Positions 1 to 11,608 of a stretch of DNA of 64,000 nt are shown one piece after another. The notes under the pieces are model-generated. The model saw nothing but the letters and a program-made list of their open reading frames with translations. It did not search any database and was not told where the DNA came from. The DNA lies in assembly GCF_000005505.3 (NCBI RefSeq), contig NC_016134.3:2046001-2110000 (forward strand), read 5' to 3'. This DNA is from Brachypodium distachyon (lineage: Eukaryota > Streptophyta > Magnoliopsida > Poales > Poaceae). The position numbers were made by a program, and so were the translations under genes. The stretch's first letter is position 1. Each line of letters begins with the position of its first letter.

Positions 1-737
1 CCAGTATTAAGGCTCTCATGTAGAGCTCGTGCAAGTTGTTCATCTTCCTCCAAACTATAATCAGGGTCTGCATTAAAATCAGCAACAAAAATGGTAATAA
101 AAAACAACTTCTATTCAGAAACTGTATGCACTATATCATTTTCATTTCGTCACTCTTCCCAAGGAGATAGCTTTTATCATATAAGACAGGATAGTCAATA
201 ACCAATGTAAATAAACAAGGAGATAATAGGATAAGAATGACCATGGTAATACTAACCAATAATAGCCTTTCCCTTATTAGGATCTTCCTCTGCTAAGGAT
301 AATGCAATAGCACGATCTATATCTTCATTGTCACTCTCATCATATGCACCCTACAGAAATCATGACAAGCAACTTGAATATCCATCCTTTAATATCAGGA
401 ATATTCTTTAGGTCCTGAATAATGGAGTAGAACAATTTGTGCACAGCTAGCTTGTTTTAACTTCTATTACATGTGTTTATACTTGTGTACACAAGTTATA
501 TGAACATGAAAGGACTAGTCACGATATAAACTAGAAACTAGAAAGCATGGATGAAAAATCAATAGAAACTAGACAGAATAAATGACCGAGAAGTATGCAT
601 ATGGGTAGAAAGCGATGTAATGACAAGAAACTAACTCTGATATTTTCCGATGAATTGCCATCATGCCAATTGCCATCATAATTACCCCTTGAAACTCTGT
701 TCACTGAACCTTTGAAAATTTTATTTAACCAACCCAT
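1..737 (-). CDS. DA1: DA1-type ubiquitin receptor/peptidase, N-terminal part (cut by window edge)
   Basis: Three coding exons are readable on the minus strand: 737-636 (start codon at 737), 350-257 and 67-1, with GT-AG junctions that keep frame. Exon 1 begins MGWLNKIFKGSVNR, the N-terminal signature of plant DA1 proteins. Exon 2 encodes DNEDIDRAIALSLAEEDP and exon 3 EEDEQLARALHESL, two ubiquitin-interacting motifs. DA1 family members bind ubiquitin, carry a LIM domain and a zinc metallopeptidase domain, and limit organ and seed size by ending cell proliferation; those later domains lie left of position 1. A 3' acceptor near 775 in front of the start implies a 5'UTR intron, with the leader probably in 1600-1950. 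No frame damage is seen in the visible part. The family call is strong; the paralogue is not determined. Confidence 0.88.
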
Positions 738-2100
738 GGCCTTGAGCTTATTTGAGATCAAATTTCTTTGAGCCTGCAATGGGAACAGAATGAGTTCAGA
801 AACAGAACTTCTAGAGACATGCACAGTGTTGTATTGCAGTGATAGATCTTCAGTTCAGGACAAGGTTGGCATTTCTGCACCATCATATGAATCACAAGGA
901 ACAGAGGTGATCAAGGAACAAAACACACCACATGTCCAATCACATATCCAGTGATCAGTTTCACTCTGACTTTCAGTGAAGAAACAAGAAGAAAAACAAA
1001 GCCAATGCAGCAAAGCAACTCTATATCAGCCACATTTCAGATACCTGGAAACCTCTGAGAACTCTGGATTCAGCAAAACTCTGCTATACTTAAGCAGCTA
1101 TTTCGGCTGCCTGGCAATCAGTGAACTAGTGGAGGCCAACCCACATCATACTCCAACCACTCTAGGTGATGACCTAATATTTTTTATCACAAGGCACCTA
1201 ACAGGATGAGATATTATTTAATGACGCAAAAAAATATTCTTGCTCATCTCAAGAGGGCTCTGAGTGTAACCAAGGGTCATACATTCATACAAGAGAGAGT
1301 AGCACTTGTCTAAGAATAGGGCATTGGGACCATACAGTCATCACTGGAAGTGACAAACAAATTATTAGGCAAGATTCCTATCAACCAATGATCCCATATT
1401 TCCATATCAGCGGTGGCAAAAGGTGTATTGTGATTACACAAGGGAAACTTTCCCCATATCACAAGGTCTGGCAATCAGCTGGACTGTCTTTTTCGCTTGA
1501 TCAATTTGATCGGAATCCAATAGTCCAATATCAAATTCTACATGCCCAAACGGAAGCAAAGCAAATTAAGCTTCTGAAAGGAAAAGAAAGCAGTTTGAAT
1601 CGACCTAACACCAAGGAAATCGAGGAGAACTCACACCAATCAAAGCTCGTGCACAAGATCAAAGTCCTCTCCGATGACTGTTCCGCGATCACCTTCCCCT
1701 CACAATCTCTCTCTCCCCTGCCGCCAACGATCACCATCAAACAGAAGCGAATCGATCACTGAGAAGCCAACCCAAAAACAGTACCCAAGAACAGAAAGCT
1801 TCGAACAATTCAGCAGACGTGTTTACTACTACCTCAGAGCAGAGGAAGAGCCTCGAGCCCGATCGTCGCTGCAGCAAGAAGAAGAAGAAGAAGGGCAACT
1901 ACTACTCGGTGGAGCGACGGGCGAACCACCGGTCTAGCCCGCAAACGCCCGGCCGCGGGATAAAGAGGGGCGAGCGAGAGCGAGAGCGAGAGAGAGGGAC
2001 GCGAGCGACAAGTAGGCGGCCAGGAGGGGGGTGTGGAGGAAGAGGACAAGGGGTGGGGTGGGAGCAAAAGGGAACAAATGCGTGACATGGACGGGAAGGA
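738..2100 (-). promoter_or_regulatory. Probable 5'UTR intron, leader exon and core promoter of the DA1-type gene
   Basis: An AG acceptor near 775 (minus strand) precedes the DA1 start. Upstream DNA up to about 1.7 kb is AT-rich and intron-like. It then changes to a CT/GA-rich stretch (AAG repeats near 1880-1900, GAGCGA repeats at 1968-2000) and GC-rich DNA to about 2.35 kb, as expected of a grass leader exon and promoter. No TATA box is clear. The exact leader exon and start site are inference and need transcript data. Confidence 0.45.
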
Positions 2101-2469
2101 AGCGGAGGCGTGGTGGTGGTGGAGGAGCGGAGGGGGGGGGTTGCCGGGTCAAAAAGGGGAGGAAGGTGACGTCCGGCTCGCGCCATCCCCCAGCGCGGCG
2201 CAGCTGGCACAGCGACGGCTCGCTCGTGCGCGCGGCGGGTGGCACGGAAGGACGAGAGGGCGTGCCCACATGGGCATGGGCATGGCCGGTGCGCGGCGGC
2301 GCATTCCGTCGAACGCGTCGAAGGCGTGGGGTGGTGGGAATCATCCGGACAGGCGAAGCGAAGGAGGGATGCAAAATTGCAAATTGCACAGTATGCACGG
2401 GGTTGACTTGAGGACTACTAGTACAACTACCCGGAGATCCGTCGGGATAGTATTGGGAGGACTGTGAGT

Positions 2470-3060
2470 TCCGACGGCTCTTTTTTTGGGCTGTCGGAAA
2501 AAAAATGTTTTTTTTCTGCTTTTAGATTATTCTGTAAACTTTTGAGTTAATTAACTTTTAATTTTGTTTTTTTTATTTTTCTGAGTTTTACCTTTGATTC
2601 CAAGATGTTTAGCTTTTACTCACCATATCTGTTTCGCCTCCTAACAGCAACCGAGCGACAACCATGTCGGGCCGAGTTGTGGCGGCAGCGAGCGCGACGG
2701 TGGGGCCACTGAATCTAGCTGTATGGCAGGACTGCTGGATCCGGCCATAGAAGGACGCCTAGGCCAGATTCAGACCGTAGGGAGACCCGAAGGGTGCAGG
2801 ATCTGATGTAGGAAAGACAGCGGTGGCGACAAAAGGAGGGGATAGAGGGAGAGGCGGTGTGGGATCCGATGCGGGGAAGGAGGGCCGTGGCGGCGCGAGG
2901 AAGGGGTAGAGGGAGGGGGGACCCAAGGGAATGAGAACGGGGGTAGGAGAGGGAGGGCTCATGGAGTGATTGAGAGGAAGGGTAGGAGAGTGGGGGGCTT
3001 GTCGAGTGATAGAGAGGATGGGTAGGTTGGATCGAGAGGAAGAAAGCAAGAAAAGGGTGG
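2470..3060. other. Intergenic DNA, no gene seen
   Basis: AT-rich then purine-rich sequence with GGGAGGG-type runs from about 2830 to 3020. The open frames across it are low-complexity Ser/Pro-rich translations with no recognisable domain, so they are not called as genes. Confidence 0.4.
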
Positions 3061-3141
3061 GCACATGTTGTTTCGTCTGCCTGGGGTAGACAACCACGAA
3101 AGACGTTACCCGAAGGCGCGGGAGACACACAAGGAAAAAAG

Positions 3142-3402
3142 TTGTTTGTGTACATGTGCGTGTGTGCTCGTGTGCGTGTGTGCTCGCGTGCGTGTGCGGG
3201 TTTGCGTCGCACACTGTGTGTGTGTTTGTGTGTGTCACACTTGTTTGTCCAAGCACCCACACTTTCTAGGCTCCCAGATGACTTTCGTGCGTGTGTGCGT
3301 GCGCGCGCGTGTGTGTCACACTTGTTACCCAATCTGGGGGCGATTTCCGTGGGTGTGTTTGTGTGTGTGTTCACGCGCGTGCGTGCGTGTGTCACACTTG
3401 CT
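3142..3402. repeat. Alternating GT/CG low-complexity block with diverged internal repeats
   Basis: Long runs of alternating purine-pyrimidine (TGTGTGTG, GCGCGCGC, GTGCGTGCG) are interrupted by a repeated module. The string TGTCACACTTG followed by TTxCCCAATxTGGG occurs at about 3310-3340 and 3390-3416, and a related TGTCACACTTGTTTG at 3233-3247. This is a simple-sequence repeat with local duplication and no coding content. Open frames through it consist of Cys/Val/Arg repeats in every frame and are artefacts. Confidence 0.7.
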
Positions 3403-3419
3403 TACCCAATTTGGGAGAT

Positions 3420-5290
3420 GTGCAGCTCTATCTAGAAACATTGCAATTACATCTGCCCAATTATAAAAGAAACTTTTAACATTAAAACTACATCTGCCAA
3501 AATCACAAAAGTAAGTCTTAAAGTTAAAAGTACATGCAAACAATCTACGAAATCCAATTGAGATTTGAAAATTGCACATGCAAAACAAACTGCGGTACGA
3601 GAACCGCTACTTACATGAAGCGCTAGTTATAGTTATGAACACCAACGTGGCACACAAGAGCGTGCGATTTCTACATGACGATTGGAACCGATGGTGAGGG
3701 CGATTCACGGTGGTAGGCTCCTCCCCTATCGATTTGACAACAAGAGCTGCAGATGTGGCCTCAATAGGTGGTGATGGTGACCCGCGGTGGAAGGTGACTC
3801 ACACCGAGGGAGAGGATTCCTGCAAAGGGAGCCTCAACGGCGGCGAGTTCGTTGACGGCTTGACGCACGCCGGAATGCGTCTGACCGATGATAATTTAGC
3901 AACTTGTAACCCACATTACTCTTTTTTACTAGATTATAGGGTTGGCTATATGGAAAACGAATTTAGGAAAATTTCCATAGTAGTTGCCGCTGATTTATTA
4001 CAATGTCGTACCAAATCATCCAGCGACAAGTAGCATGGATCGAAGGAAGTAACTTTTTTTTGATTTTATTTAGGTAATCCTGGGTCACAGGAATAAAATA
4101 GCATTATCTGCAGTAGCTTAATCCTACCTAACCCAAGGATGTTTGGCCGGTTAAAACCCTTATTCCACCCCTAACCCTCGAGGCCTCACCCCTAACAATC
4201 CGGTTTTATTTTTTCAGTCCATCTGATCGAAAGATTAACAAAATTGTGGACACGGTATTTCTTAGGCAAAGGGGCCTACGCATTGTAAAAGGGAACGGGG
4301 AACGTAATTTAGTTGGTTTTACGAAAATAATTTGATTTACATGACAATAAAAAACAATTTCTTCTTGACTATAATTCAACTCGAGGACTTGGGATTGGGA
4401 ATTGGGATCATCGAGGGTTCTTATTTTATACCAGTAGGTAGCTTCAACAACTCAGAGCACTGTCCCTTGGGATAATTCATATCACTCCATGCCTTGTACT
4501 CTGCACAATGCTTCAATTAAACTCCAACTAGTCCACTTCTGTTCAGAATAAGAGAAAAGAACAAAAACAGTAACATGGAGATGCAAAAACAAACAATTGT
4601 TGCAAACTTGCATATTCTGTGACATGCTTACATTACTATTACTACATCAGTAACATGGACATGCAAAATCAAACACTTGTTGCAAACTTGCTTATGTTAT
4701 GAAATATTAACATGTATGTCACTGTTACACATGTGGAGTCATTACCAGGTAATGAGATGATTAGGTACATGCATAATCAAGCAAAGCTCCACTATAACTT
4801 CTCGGCATCTGAGACACACCATGTGGGGCAGCTGGTCCAGCTCATGTTTGGTAGAAACTTGGCAGAGACACTAGCTCAGAATTCAGATTATTCAACTTCC
4901 GCCTCATCCCCAAAGTCCAAACAAAGAGGAAACAGCTTCACAAATTTGAGAAGATGCCAAATTTTCAACTTTGGAAACCACCTTTCATAAAACAAACACA
5001 GATAATGGGGGGCAGAGCTCATATTTTCTGGATAATTCTGATATTTTTAGCTTATCAAAGAAGCCGAGGCCCTGTTTGCCTGTTCAGAACATGACAATCT
5101 CTTTTGGTTCGGGCAGGAATTGAACTGTTTTCTGGAAAAAATCTTGCATTCGAAACAAGCCCTGACCGATCTCGAGAGAGGGATTTACACTTGTTTCAGA
5201 TTCCATGAAATACAATCAGACCACACATACCTCATGAGTCATCGACAATGATGCTTAAGAAAAACATGTCAGCATCGTCACCATCCCTAA
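3420..5290. other. Intergenic stretch without a supported gene
   Basis: Two moderate open frames (3710-4033 and 4712-4990, plus) show no domain, no splice context and no codon bias, so I do not call them. The sequence TAACATGGA(G/C)ATGCAAAA is repeated at about 4571 and 4651, showing a short local duplication. Confidence 0.35.
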
Positions 5291-5293
5291 ATA

Positions 5294-5470
5294 CTAAATT
5301 GTGTCGCTTTCCATGACATCTCTCAGGCGTAGCTTCCACTGATTCCATGACACAGAGAGCATTTGTGTCCCACTGAAGTTGATGTACACAGGCATGGTCA
5401 TTGGTAGCTGATAGCTCCTTTCTTTATCCTGACCATACCCCCAGCAACCTCGAACTGCAAGTTCATCCAT
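5294..5470 (-). other. Unassigned Trp-rich 58-codon open frame, possible terminal-exon remnant
   Basis: An open frame on the minus strand starts at 5470 and stops at 5294. It reads MDELAVRGCWGYGQDKERSY at its N-terminus and contains the tracts MPVYINFSGTQML and SVSWNQWKLRLRDVM. The amino-acid mix (Trp, Tyr, alternating hydrophobics, charged helix-like end) looks more like a decayed piece of a real protein than random DNA. An in-frame stop lies four codons upstream, so it cannot extend without splicing; a possible acceptor lies near 5457. I do not recognise the family. It may be the last exon of a lost gene or chance. Confidence 0.22.
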
Positions 5471-5479
5471 CCACCATCT

Positions 5480-6420
5480 CTATCCAAAATTAAGACAGTT
5501 ACAGAAAAGAAACAATTGGTCCAAAGGAACATACTTTTGGCAATGAAACACATTTAGCACCCAGAGACAAGCATATCACAACTCAGCTAGCTAAGAGAAA
5601 ACATTATATGATAGTCATTACGAATGGAAACATAAAGCTTGTACAATTAGGAGTTGATCAGATTTTGCTGCGGATACTTCTGGTCTGCATTTCCTATTTT
5701 ATTTTAAATGTTTCTCTCTCTGTGTGTGCGCGTGCAAGGGACTAAAAGCATTTCGTAGTAAAAGTCTGAAATGTGAAAGGGACATTTAGAATACAGAAAA
5801 CATTTAGAATCCAGAAATATCCATATAAGATGTGAAAGGGACTAAAAGTATGCACAGAGCTACCATTGTATCTATCCATCTATCTGTATGCTCCTGAGAA
5901 AGAGACTTTTTAACTATGAAATGACTTCTACTTCAATCATCAGTGAGCAATTTTGCGAGAATTTTTGGTGGGTACCAGGTGTTTGAATTTAATTTCTACC
6001 AAATTTGATTTGGTACATGTACTGTTTACAACTCAGGATTTTTGGTGGAGAAGGAAATAATATCTGCACAGCCTTCGACAGTCATGGTTTCCATGTACAG
6101 ACATTTGATAATAACTTGAAAATACCGATCACAACGCCGAATTGAAGTACAATTGTCAGGGAGGCGTTGATCGAAAATTTCTTACACTAGCTGGTGGAAA
6201 AGCATATGATTTTACACGTAGGCTAAACGTGCAGTCATAAAAATATCTGGTCCCATCAACATTTACATAACAAGAAAAAAACAGCTACCGATATTCTCAC
6301 CGGGTTTCATGTCGATTATCAGCTTGACCAAGACAATCTCCCTTATAATCAATCTATGGGCTAAAGCCTAAAAGTACTATGCTTCCCTATCATTTCAAGA
6401 TGAACTCCCGTCTGATCATA
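5480..6420. other. 3' flank of the BTB gene, no gene seen
   Basis: AT-rich DNA without a supported open frame. It lies downstream of the BTB/POZ stop codon (6426-6428, minus), so the part nearest 6425 is probably its 3'UTR. Confidence 0.4.
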
Positions 6421-6425
6421 GAACA

Positions 6426-8242
6426 CTACCTTGCCTGATTGACATAAGGTCTGACGAAAGTCCTTCTCCACCATACCTCAAATGCCCTCTGCAAGTTTGG
6501 ACAGTTATCACCCAACTTCAAGAATCTCCCGAGCCATGATAGTAATATAGATCGCTGGTCTTCCAAAGGAAGTGTTAGGATTGTTTGCCCAATCCCTTCC
6601 TCAACAAGCTTCCTATCAAATGACCGGCAGCTGCATTGTAGCCATGAGTAGTCATCGATGAGTGCTTGCAGCCAGACTTGCAGGAGAAGAAGACGAGTGT
6701 TCTTGGATGGAAGCATTTCTCCTCTTCCAATCCCAACAAAAAGCCTCGCTGTGATACAGCTAACTGCGTGGCGAGAGGCAACTGACAATTTTGCATGTAA
6801 TGATGCAAGCTCACTCTGGCTTGCCCACATGACCACAAAATCATCACAAATCCGTTGGTTAACCAATATCTCGACCAACCAGAGGAGATTGTCAGTCTCC
6901 AGGGTTATTTGCCTTGTAACTTGAGAAGGAAAACCTGCTTCAGATGCTTCCGCGAAGAGTAGCTTAAGTCTGTCTATGCAACCTTGACATGAACTGTGAA
7001 ATAATTCAGAACAGATGTCTGACGTACCATCCGTGCAACGGTTGCTATCCTTGAGAAGATTCAGAACTAAGGCTTTCATCTCCCGACGCCCCCTGTCATC
7101 ATTGCTCTTCAAGACCATCTCCATAATATGAGACAAAGTATCAGCTGGTGAGTTCAGACTGTCAGAAGCAACTCTTTTCAGTAAAGGGCTAACTCCATAA
7201 GCCTTGCTCTGAAGATGCCGTATCGATGACACAACGTTATCTTCTTCCTCACCGACCCAAGGGACTGCTTCCAGATAATCCAGGCATGACTTGACACAGG
7301 CCTCAAAACCAAGTGATTCAGCAACCTGCAAATTAGTCACCATCCCATGATGAATATGTAGTACTACATGAAATAAGATTATATAGCAGTCAACTTGCAT
7401 GTTAACATTCAGCACGAGTGCCGGAAATCCAGAACTTAGCAACAATTGCAGGGGACTGTCATATAATTTGTTTGAAAATACAGCTGGCATGTAAAATCTA
7501 ATGACAAGCTAAGCAACATTAGTTTTTGCAACAAAAATGGCAAGACACTGAAATATGAGTTTCTGAACTCTGAACACTCGCATACCTTCATGATGCGAAG
7601 CACACGCGACACGTTCTGCTTGAGCAGCTTGTGCTTCGCCTCGTCGCAGTACATCAGCCCGACGGTCTCCACATAGATCTCTGCATCGTCGCAGTCATGT
7701 ATCTCGACAGAGGGCACCGGAGGGCCACCATTGCCGCCGCCGGAGAGCTTCGCGGCGAAGAATGCGCTGCTTCCGCAGAGAACATCCCTATGCACGTTCA
7801 TCCTGACAGCAATCCCTTCCTTGCCATACAGCATCACCGTCAGGTCGCTCGTCTCAGGCTGCCCAAACCCGACGCAGATCTCGTGCTGCTGCAGCTGAGC
7901 CTCACCACCGCCGGCCGGCTCCTCCCGTCCATCCGCCGCCGCCGCCTCAACCGCCGGCGCGTCCTGCTCGCCGGCGCCTTCCCGGCGGCCCGACTCGTCG
8001 GCCACGGACGGCGCTGTCTGCACGGAGGGCGCCTTGGACGGAGGCGCCGACGGGATCTTGCGCGGCTGCTTCCCGTGGCCGCCGCCATTGTTGCTGCCGT
8101 GGTGGTGGTGGTGGTGGTGCGGGTTCTTGAGGCTCTTGTGCAGCGCCGCCGGCGAGGGGCAGCACCAGAACCCCTCCGGCGTGACGGCGATCGGCACGGC
8201 CCGGATCCTCGCCGGCGCCCTCCTCGGCCTCGATTCCTCCAT
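6426..8242 (-). CDS. BTB/POZ domain protein (probable CUL3 adaptor)
   Basis: Two exons: 8242-7586 and 7325-6426. The join RVLRIMK/VAESLGF is in phase 0 and gives 518 residues. I chose the ATG at 8242 (MEESRPRR) over an in-frame ATG at 8284 because the latter precedes a plausible acceptor and the shorter start reads into a conserved-looking N-terminus. Residues 42-48 are seven consecutive histidines from CAC/GTG repeats. Residues 60-120 are low complexity. The BTB fold spans about 131-235 (SDLTVMLYG, VHRDVLCGSSAFFA), followed by a long helical C-terminal domain with no MATH or NPH3 motif. Plant proteins of this layout are thought to recruit substrates to CUL3 ligases; the substrate is unknown. 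The frame is intact. A leader intron probably ends near 8265. Confidence 0.85.
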
Positions 8243-8720
8243 TCCCCGGAGCTCAATTCCGCATCTGGTTCTTCCCCCCTGCAATGCGGCCAGGCGAGGC
8301 GAGCAAGATCTCAGGAACCTTCTTCCTCTCCTGCAATTCGCGCAATATCAGGGATTCAGGGCTCCTGCGTGGATAATTGGGAGAACAAAAGTTTCTTCAG
8401 AATGACAAGAACAGAGATTCCCCCCACTCAATCGAATTCCTCCAACAACATCCGGCTTTCTCGCATCTATCGTTCGACTGGAAACAATTCTAACAACTTG
8501 GGAAGAACAGAGCCGCTCCAAACTGCTCAGATGGCAGATGAGCCACTCACCTCAGAAACGATGCCAAGAACGAGAGAAGAGCCAAGAAACGACGAGGAAC
8601 ACCTCCAATCCGAAACGGGAAGGGTAACTGCTCCTTCACCAGCTCCGGTTCCAGCTTTCGAGCTGCTGCTGGTCCGAACTGCTGCCCCCTTCACACTTTG
8701 GGCAGGGTACAATCAAAGGA
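8243..8720 (-). promoter_or_regulatory. 5' leader and probable leader intron of the BTB/POZ gene
   Basis: On the minus strand an acceptor-like GCATTGCAG lies just upstream of the BTB start, near 8277-8285, and the DNA above it is less GC-rich. The plus-strand open frame running through this region is the shadow of the BTB first exon and is not a gene. The transcription start is not determined. Confidence 0.35.
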
Positions 8721-8959
8721 GCAGGAGGAGTACTAGTATATTGCTGCTCACCGAATCCAATGCCTTTGTCCTGACTGTTTGGGTAGTAACCGAGAAGAAG
8801 AAGCAAAGCAGGTGTGGTGTGGGTTCTTGTGCCCTTTCTGGCCTGCTGCCATTTACTTACTCCACTGCACTCTTCCAGATGTGTGGATGGAGTGGAATGG
8901 ATGTCCAAAAATAGATTACTGGATGCTCATCTTCTTCAGATCTTCTTCAGAGTTCAGAT

Positions 8960-10180
8960 AGTGACCTCCCATTTTTTACCGCTATGGAGCATTTACATCC
9001 CTACTAATGCCTCTTTCATGCTAATAGCAGTAGTACTACAATGTTAATGTTCTCACAGATCACGCTATGACCCCTAAAGTTGTAAAAGAAAAAACTCAAC
9101 TCCATTCCAAAATAAATGCCATGAATTTGTATAGATTTTTATACAAATTCACGTCACTTGTTTTTTCAGACAGAGATAATACCTTTAATTAAGTGTAACG
9201 CACAAAATTAGACAAACTAAGTTGCACCTCATGATAACTAAGTTCACAAAAGAAGATGATGCTTCCGCATGAGTTTGTTTAAACTGTCGTTACTTTTTTA
9301 AATCACCTGTAACTTTATTCAGATTCGACGTCCATTAGAGGTACAATGATTAGGATAAAAACCCAAAAAATCTACAAACTAACTCTTAAAACTAAAAATA
9401 CATTAAAGTCTTCCAAATAAATTATCTCCATGGCATCAATCTTCACAACACGAATTACTGCCAAGGTTTTGGTAAAGATACTGCAATCAAACTGGAGTAA
9501 CGACACCGCTACCCGAACACCTGCATCAACTTGACTAGCTTTGAAGGTTTTAAAAGGCCACTTGAGTCACCCATAAAAAAAAAGTCATGAGCGTTGAACG
9601 TACTTGGGTCGGGAATGATCCCTAAAGGTATATGTCGTCTAATCACAAAATCTTCATCAGAACACCAAAGAAGGACTCCAAACCCACAAAAAATAATACC
9701 AATAAAAGCCCTACGACACGATAACAAAAACTCATCAGATCTGTGAGTACGCAAACCCAAATCTCGCAAGATCGGACACATCGAATTTGCGAACAGGGAA
9801 ACTATCTGGCTCTGTGGCATCACATGCAAAGGTGCCGCCACAGAAGAGAAAGAATCAGAGTATCTTTATTCTCAACGACGCCAAATCCTCCACCATAACT
9901 TCCCCGGCGAGAAACACACAATCTATAAAACTGAAGTCTTCTTGAAAACATATAGGAAGATCTGATGTTACCCTCACCTCACAGCGCCGAGATAGCGCCA
10001 GAGGCGAGGGGAACGACAAATTTCCACGGTAGCTACAACGTTGCCTCCTGTGCAAAATCCAGTCGCCTGATGGCTGATGGCCAGGTTTTCTCGTTAAACT
10101 GTCATTACTTAAATTCTCTTAAGATACTCGCCTGCCGCGGTCACCACGTTTTTTTTAGAGGGACCACGTGTTGTTAAGAT
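8960..10180. other. Intergenic, repeat-like DNA, no gene seen
   Basis: The first part is AT-rich. From about 9300 to 10080 the style (many AAACCC-type words and evenly spaced stops in all frames) resembles decayed transposable-element DNA, but no domain, terminal repeat or target duplication could be recognised, so the class is left open. Confidence 0.3.
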
Positions 10181-10184
10181 ATTC

Positions 10185-10620
10185 ATGTTCTCCAACGGCA
10201 GGAAGCAGAGCCGATCGTCTCCTTCTTCGAGCACAACGACGTGGTTGGTCGGGCGGGGCTGTGCAGGTCGGGTCCGTGCTTGGGCAGGGAGTCGGCCGGC
10301 CGTCTCAGGGCAGGGAGGTGCGCTGCAGGTGCGGGGGTCCTGGGAGGACCGCGGTGGCGCGGTCCAGCCGTCGGAATCGCGAGCCCTAGCCGCCGATGGG
10401 CCTTTGGCTTGGGGGCGGCGCCTGTTGCGGGCTCGACTGTGGGCAGGGGGGCGACGGGCACGCCGGCAGGGGCACCAACGAGGACGGAGGAGTGGTCGGG
10501 CGGGGCGGGGAGGTCGCCGGCCTACTCCAGCTTGCCGGCGGCAGCTTGATTTCACGGGCGGCGGAGGACGCGGGACGCACGGAAAGTTCCCGCTCGTGAC
10601 AGTTGGCTGCGCATGTTGAT
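10185..10620. other. GC-rich island of unknown origin
   Basis: About 430 bp of high-GC DNA with overlapping open frames on both strands and no recognisable domain. It could be the leader of a mobile element, a captured gene 5' end or a decayed promoter. It sits directly downstream of a 13-bp string that recurs after the A-rich tail of the LINE near 20.99 kb (see findings). Confidence 0.3.
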
Positions 10621-10639
10621 TTTGGATCGTTTGGGTAGT

Positions 10640-10780
10640 GTAGCCGGAAATACCCATATTTGTGTATTGGGGCTACAATATAGGTAGCTACCCAAAAAAA
10701 TATGGGTATCCAACAAATATGCGTATGTTGTTGGAGGGTTTTTTTAATCAAAATACCCATATTGACAGTTTTTAAGTATC
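10640..10780. repeat. Short interspersed ATACCCATATT repeats
   Basis: The word ATACCCATATT, or its inverse AATATGGGTAT, occurs near 10651, 10697 and 10751, and related AATATGCGTATG near 10717. The arrangement suggests a small, partly palindromic element, but the boundaries are unclear. Confidence 0.35.
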
Positions 10781-11393
10781 CTTTCGAACAGGCAGGAGCG
10801 CGGGAAAGGAGTAAAGGACGCCGGCAGACGGCAGGCCCCTCCGCTCCCACTTCGACGGGGTCATCTACCGCCGGCCCGCGCCGCCGCTCACAAGTTCCCC
10901 TGCGCCCAGCTCCCAGCTTCTCTCTGCCCCCCATCCGACGGGGACTGTCGGCTCCATTCAGATCGGAAGGAGGTTCATTTTATTTTATTTTTGCGGAGGA
11001 TTGGAAAGTTGGAAAGAGATTCATGACATATCATTCAGTTTGCAAAGGAGATTAAAGTTAACAGCGGGATCGGCCGGTTTTCTTAGCGTGTGTGTGGGAT
11101 AGTCGGGCATGACGAGCTGTAAATTAAACTACTCCAATAGTAAGAGACAGGTAAGACTCCAATAAAAAAACTGCAGGTCATTACGTAAAAGAATTTCATT
11201 ACTCAAGGTAGTAGCAGATCATTAGCAAAATTGCAGCACATTTTTTTTCGGACGAGTAAAAAAACCCAGTCCAAATGTTGACGTCGAGTTGGCTCTATGG
11301 GAAAAAAAAAAGACATCGTCCTATTTCGGAATTAAAAACAGGTAGAGTTCCCCTTCCTGTACCTAGTTCTACTTCTAATTTCTACCATTATAA

Positions 11394-11587
11394 GAGCATG
11401 TACAATGCAAGATGTCTAGATGGGTGCTTAGAAAAAATAACCGGTTTTTGTTAAGCACTAATGCTTATTTAGACTAAGCAGATGCCTAACTTGACACCTA
11501 GTCTATACAAATAAGCACTGGTGCTTAAAAAAGTGCTTGATTTATTTTCGTAAACACATGTCTTAGCACGTTGCATTGTACATGCTC
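11394..11587. mobile_element. Tourist-type (PIF/Harbinger) MITE with perfect 16-bp terminal inverted repeats
   Basis: The element opens with GAGCATGTACAATGCA and closes with the exact reverse complement TGCATTGTACATGCTC. It is flanked by a 3-bp TAA duplication (11391-11393 and 11588-11590). It is 194 bp long with no coding capacity, which matches Tourist-like miniature elements mobilised by PIF/Harbinger transposases. Inner sequence continues as a weaker inverted repeat. The perfect ends point to recent insertion. Confidence 0.88.
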
Positions 11588-11608
11588 TAAAGATGCAGAG
11601 CATATCAC

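Noticed and set aside
1834..2467. Several overlapping open frames on both strands in GC-rich DNA
   Set aside because: They lie in the probable leader and promoter of the DA1-type gene, are low-complexity Arg/Gly/Pro translations and share no domain.
2715..3466. Open frames of up to 226 codons across the GT-rich block
   Set aside because: They are translations of simple repeats (Thr-His, Cys-Val and Arg-Val runs) in all frames, not genes.
7631..8914. A 427-codon plus-strand open frame
   Set aside because: It is the antisense shadow of BTB exon 1 and its leader; the minus strand has the recognisable BTB domain and splice sites.
10109..10934. Long open frames in the GC-rich island
   Set aside because: Composition-driven frames on both strands without domains, conserved starts or splice context.
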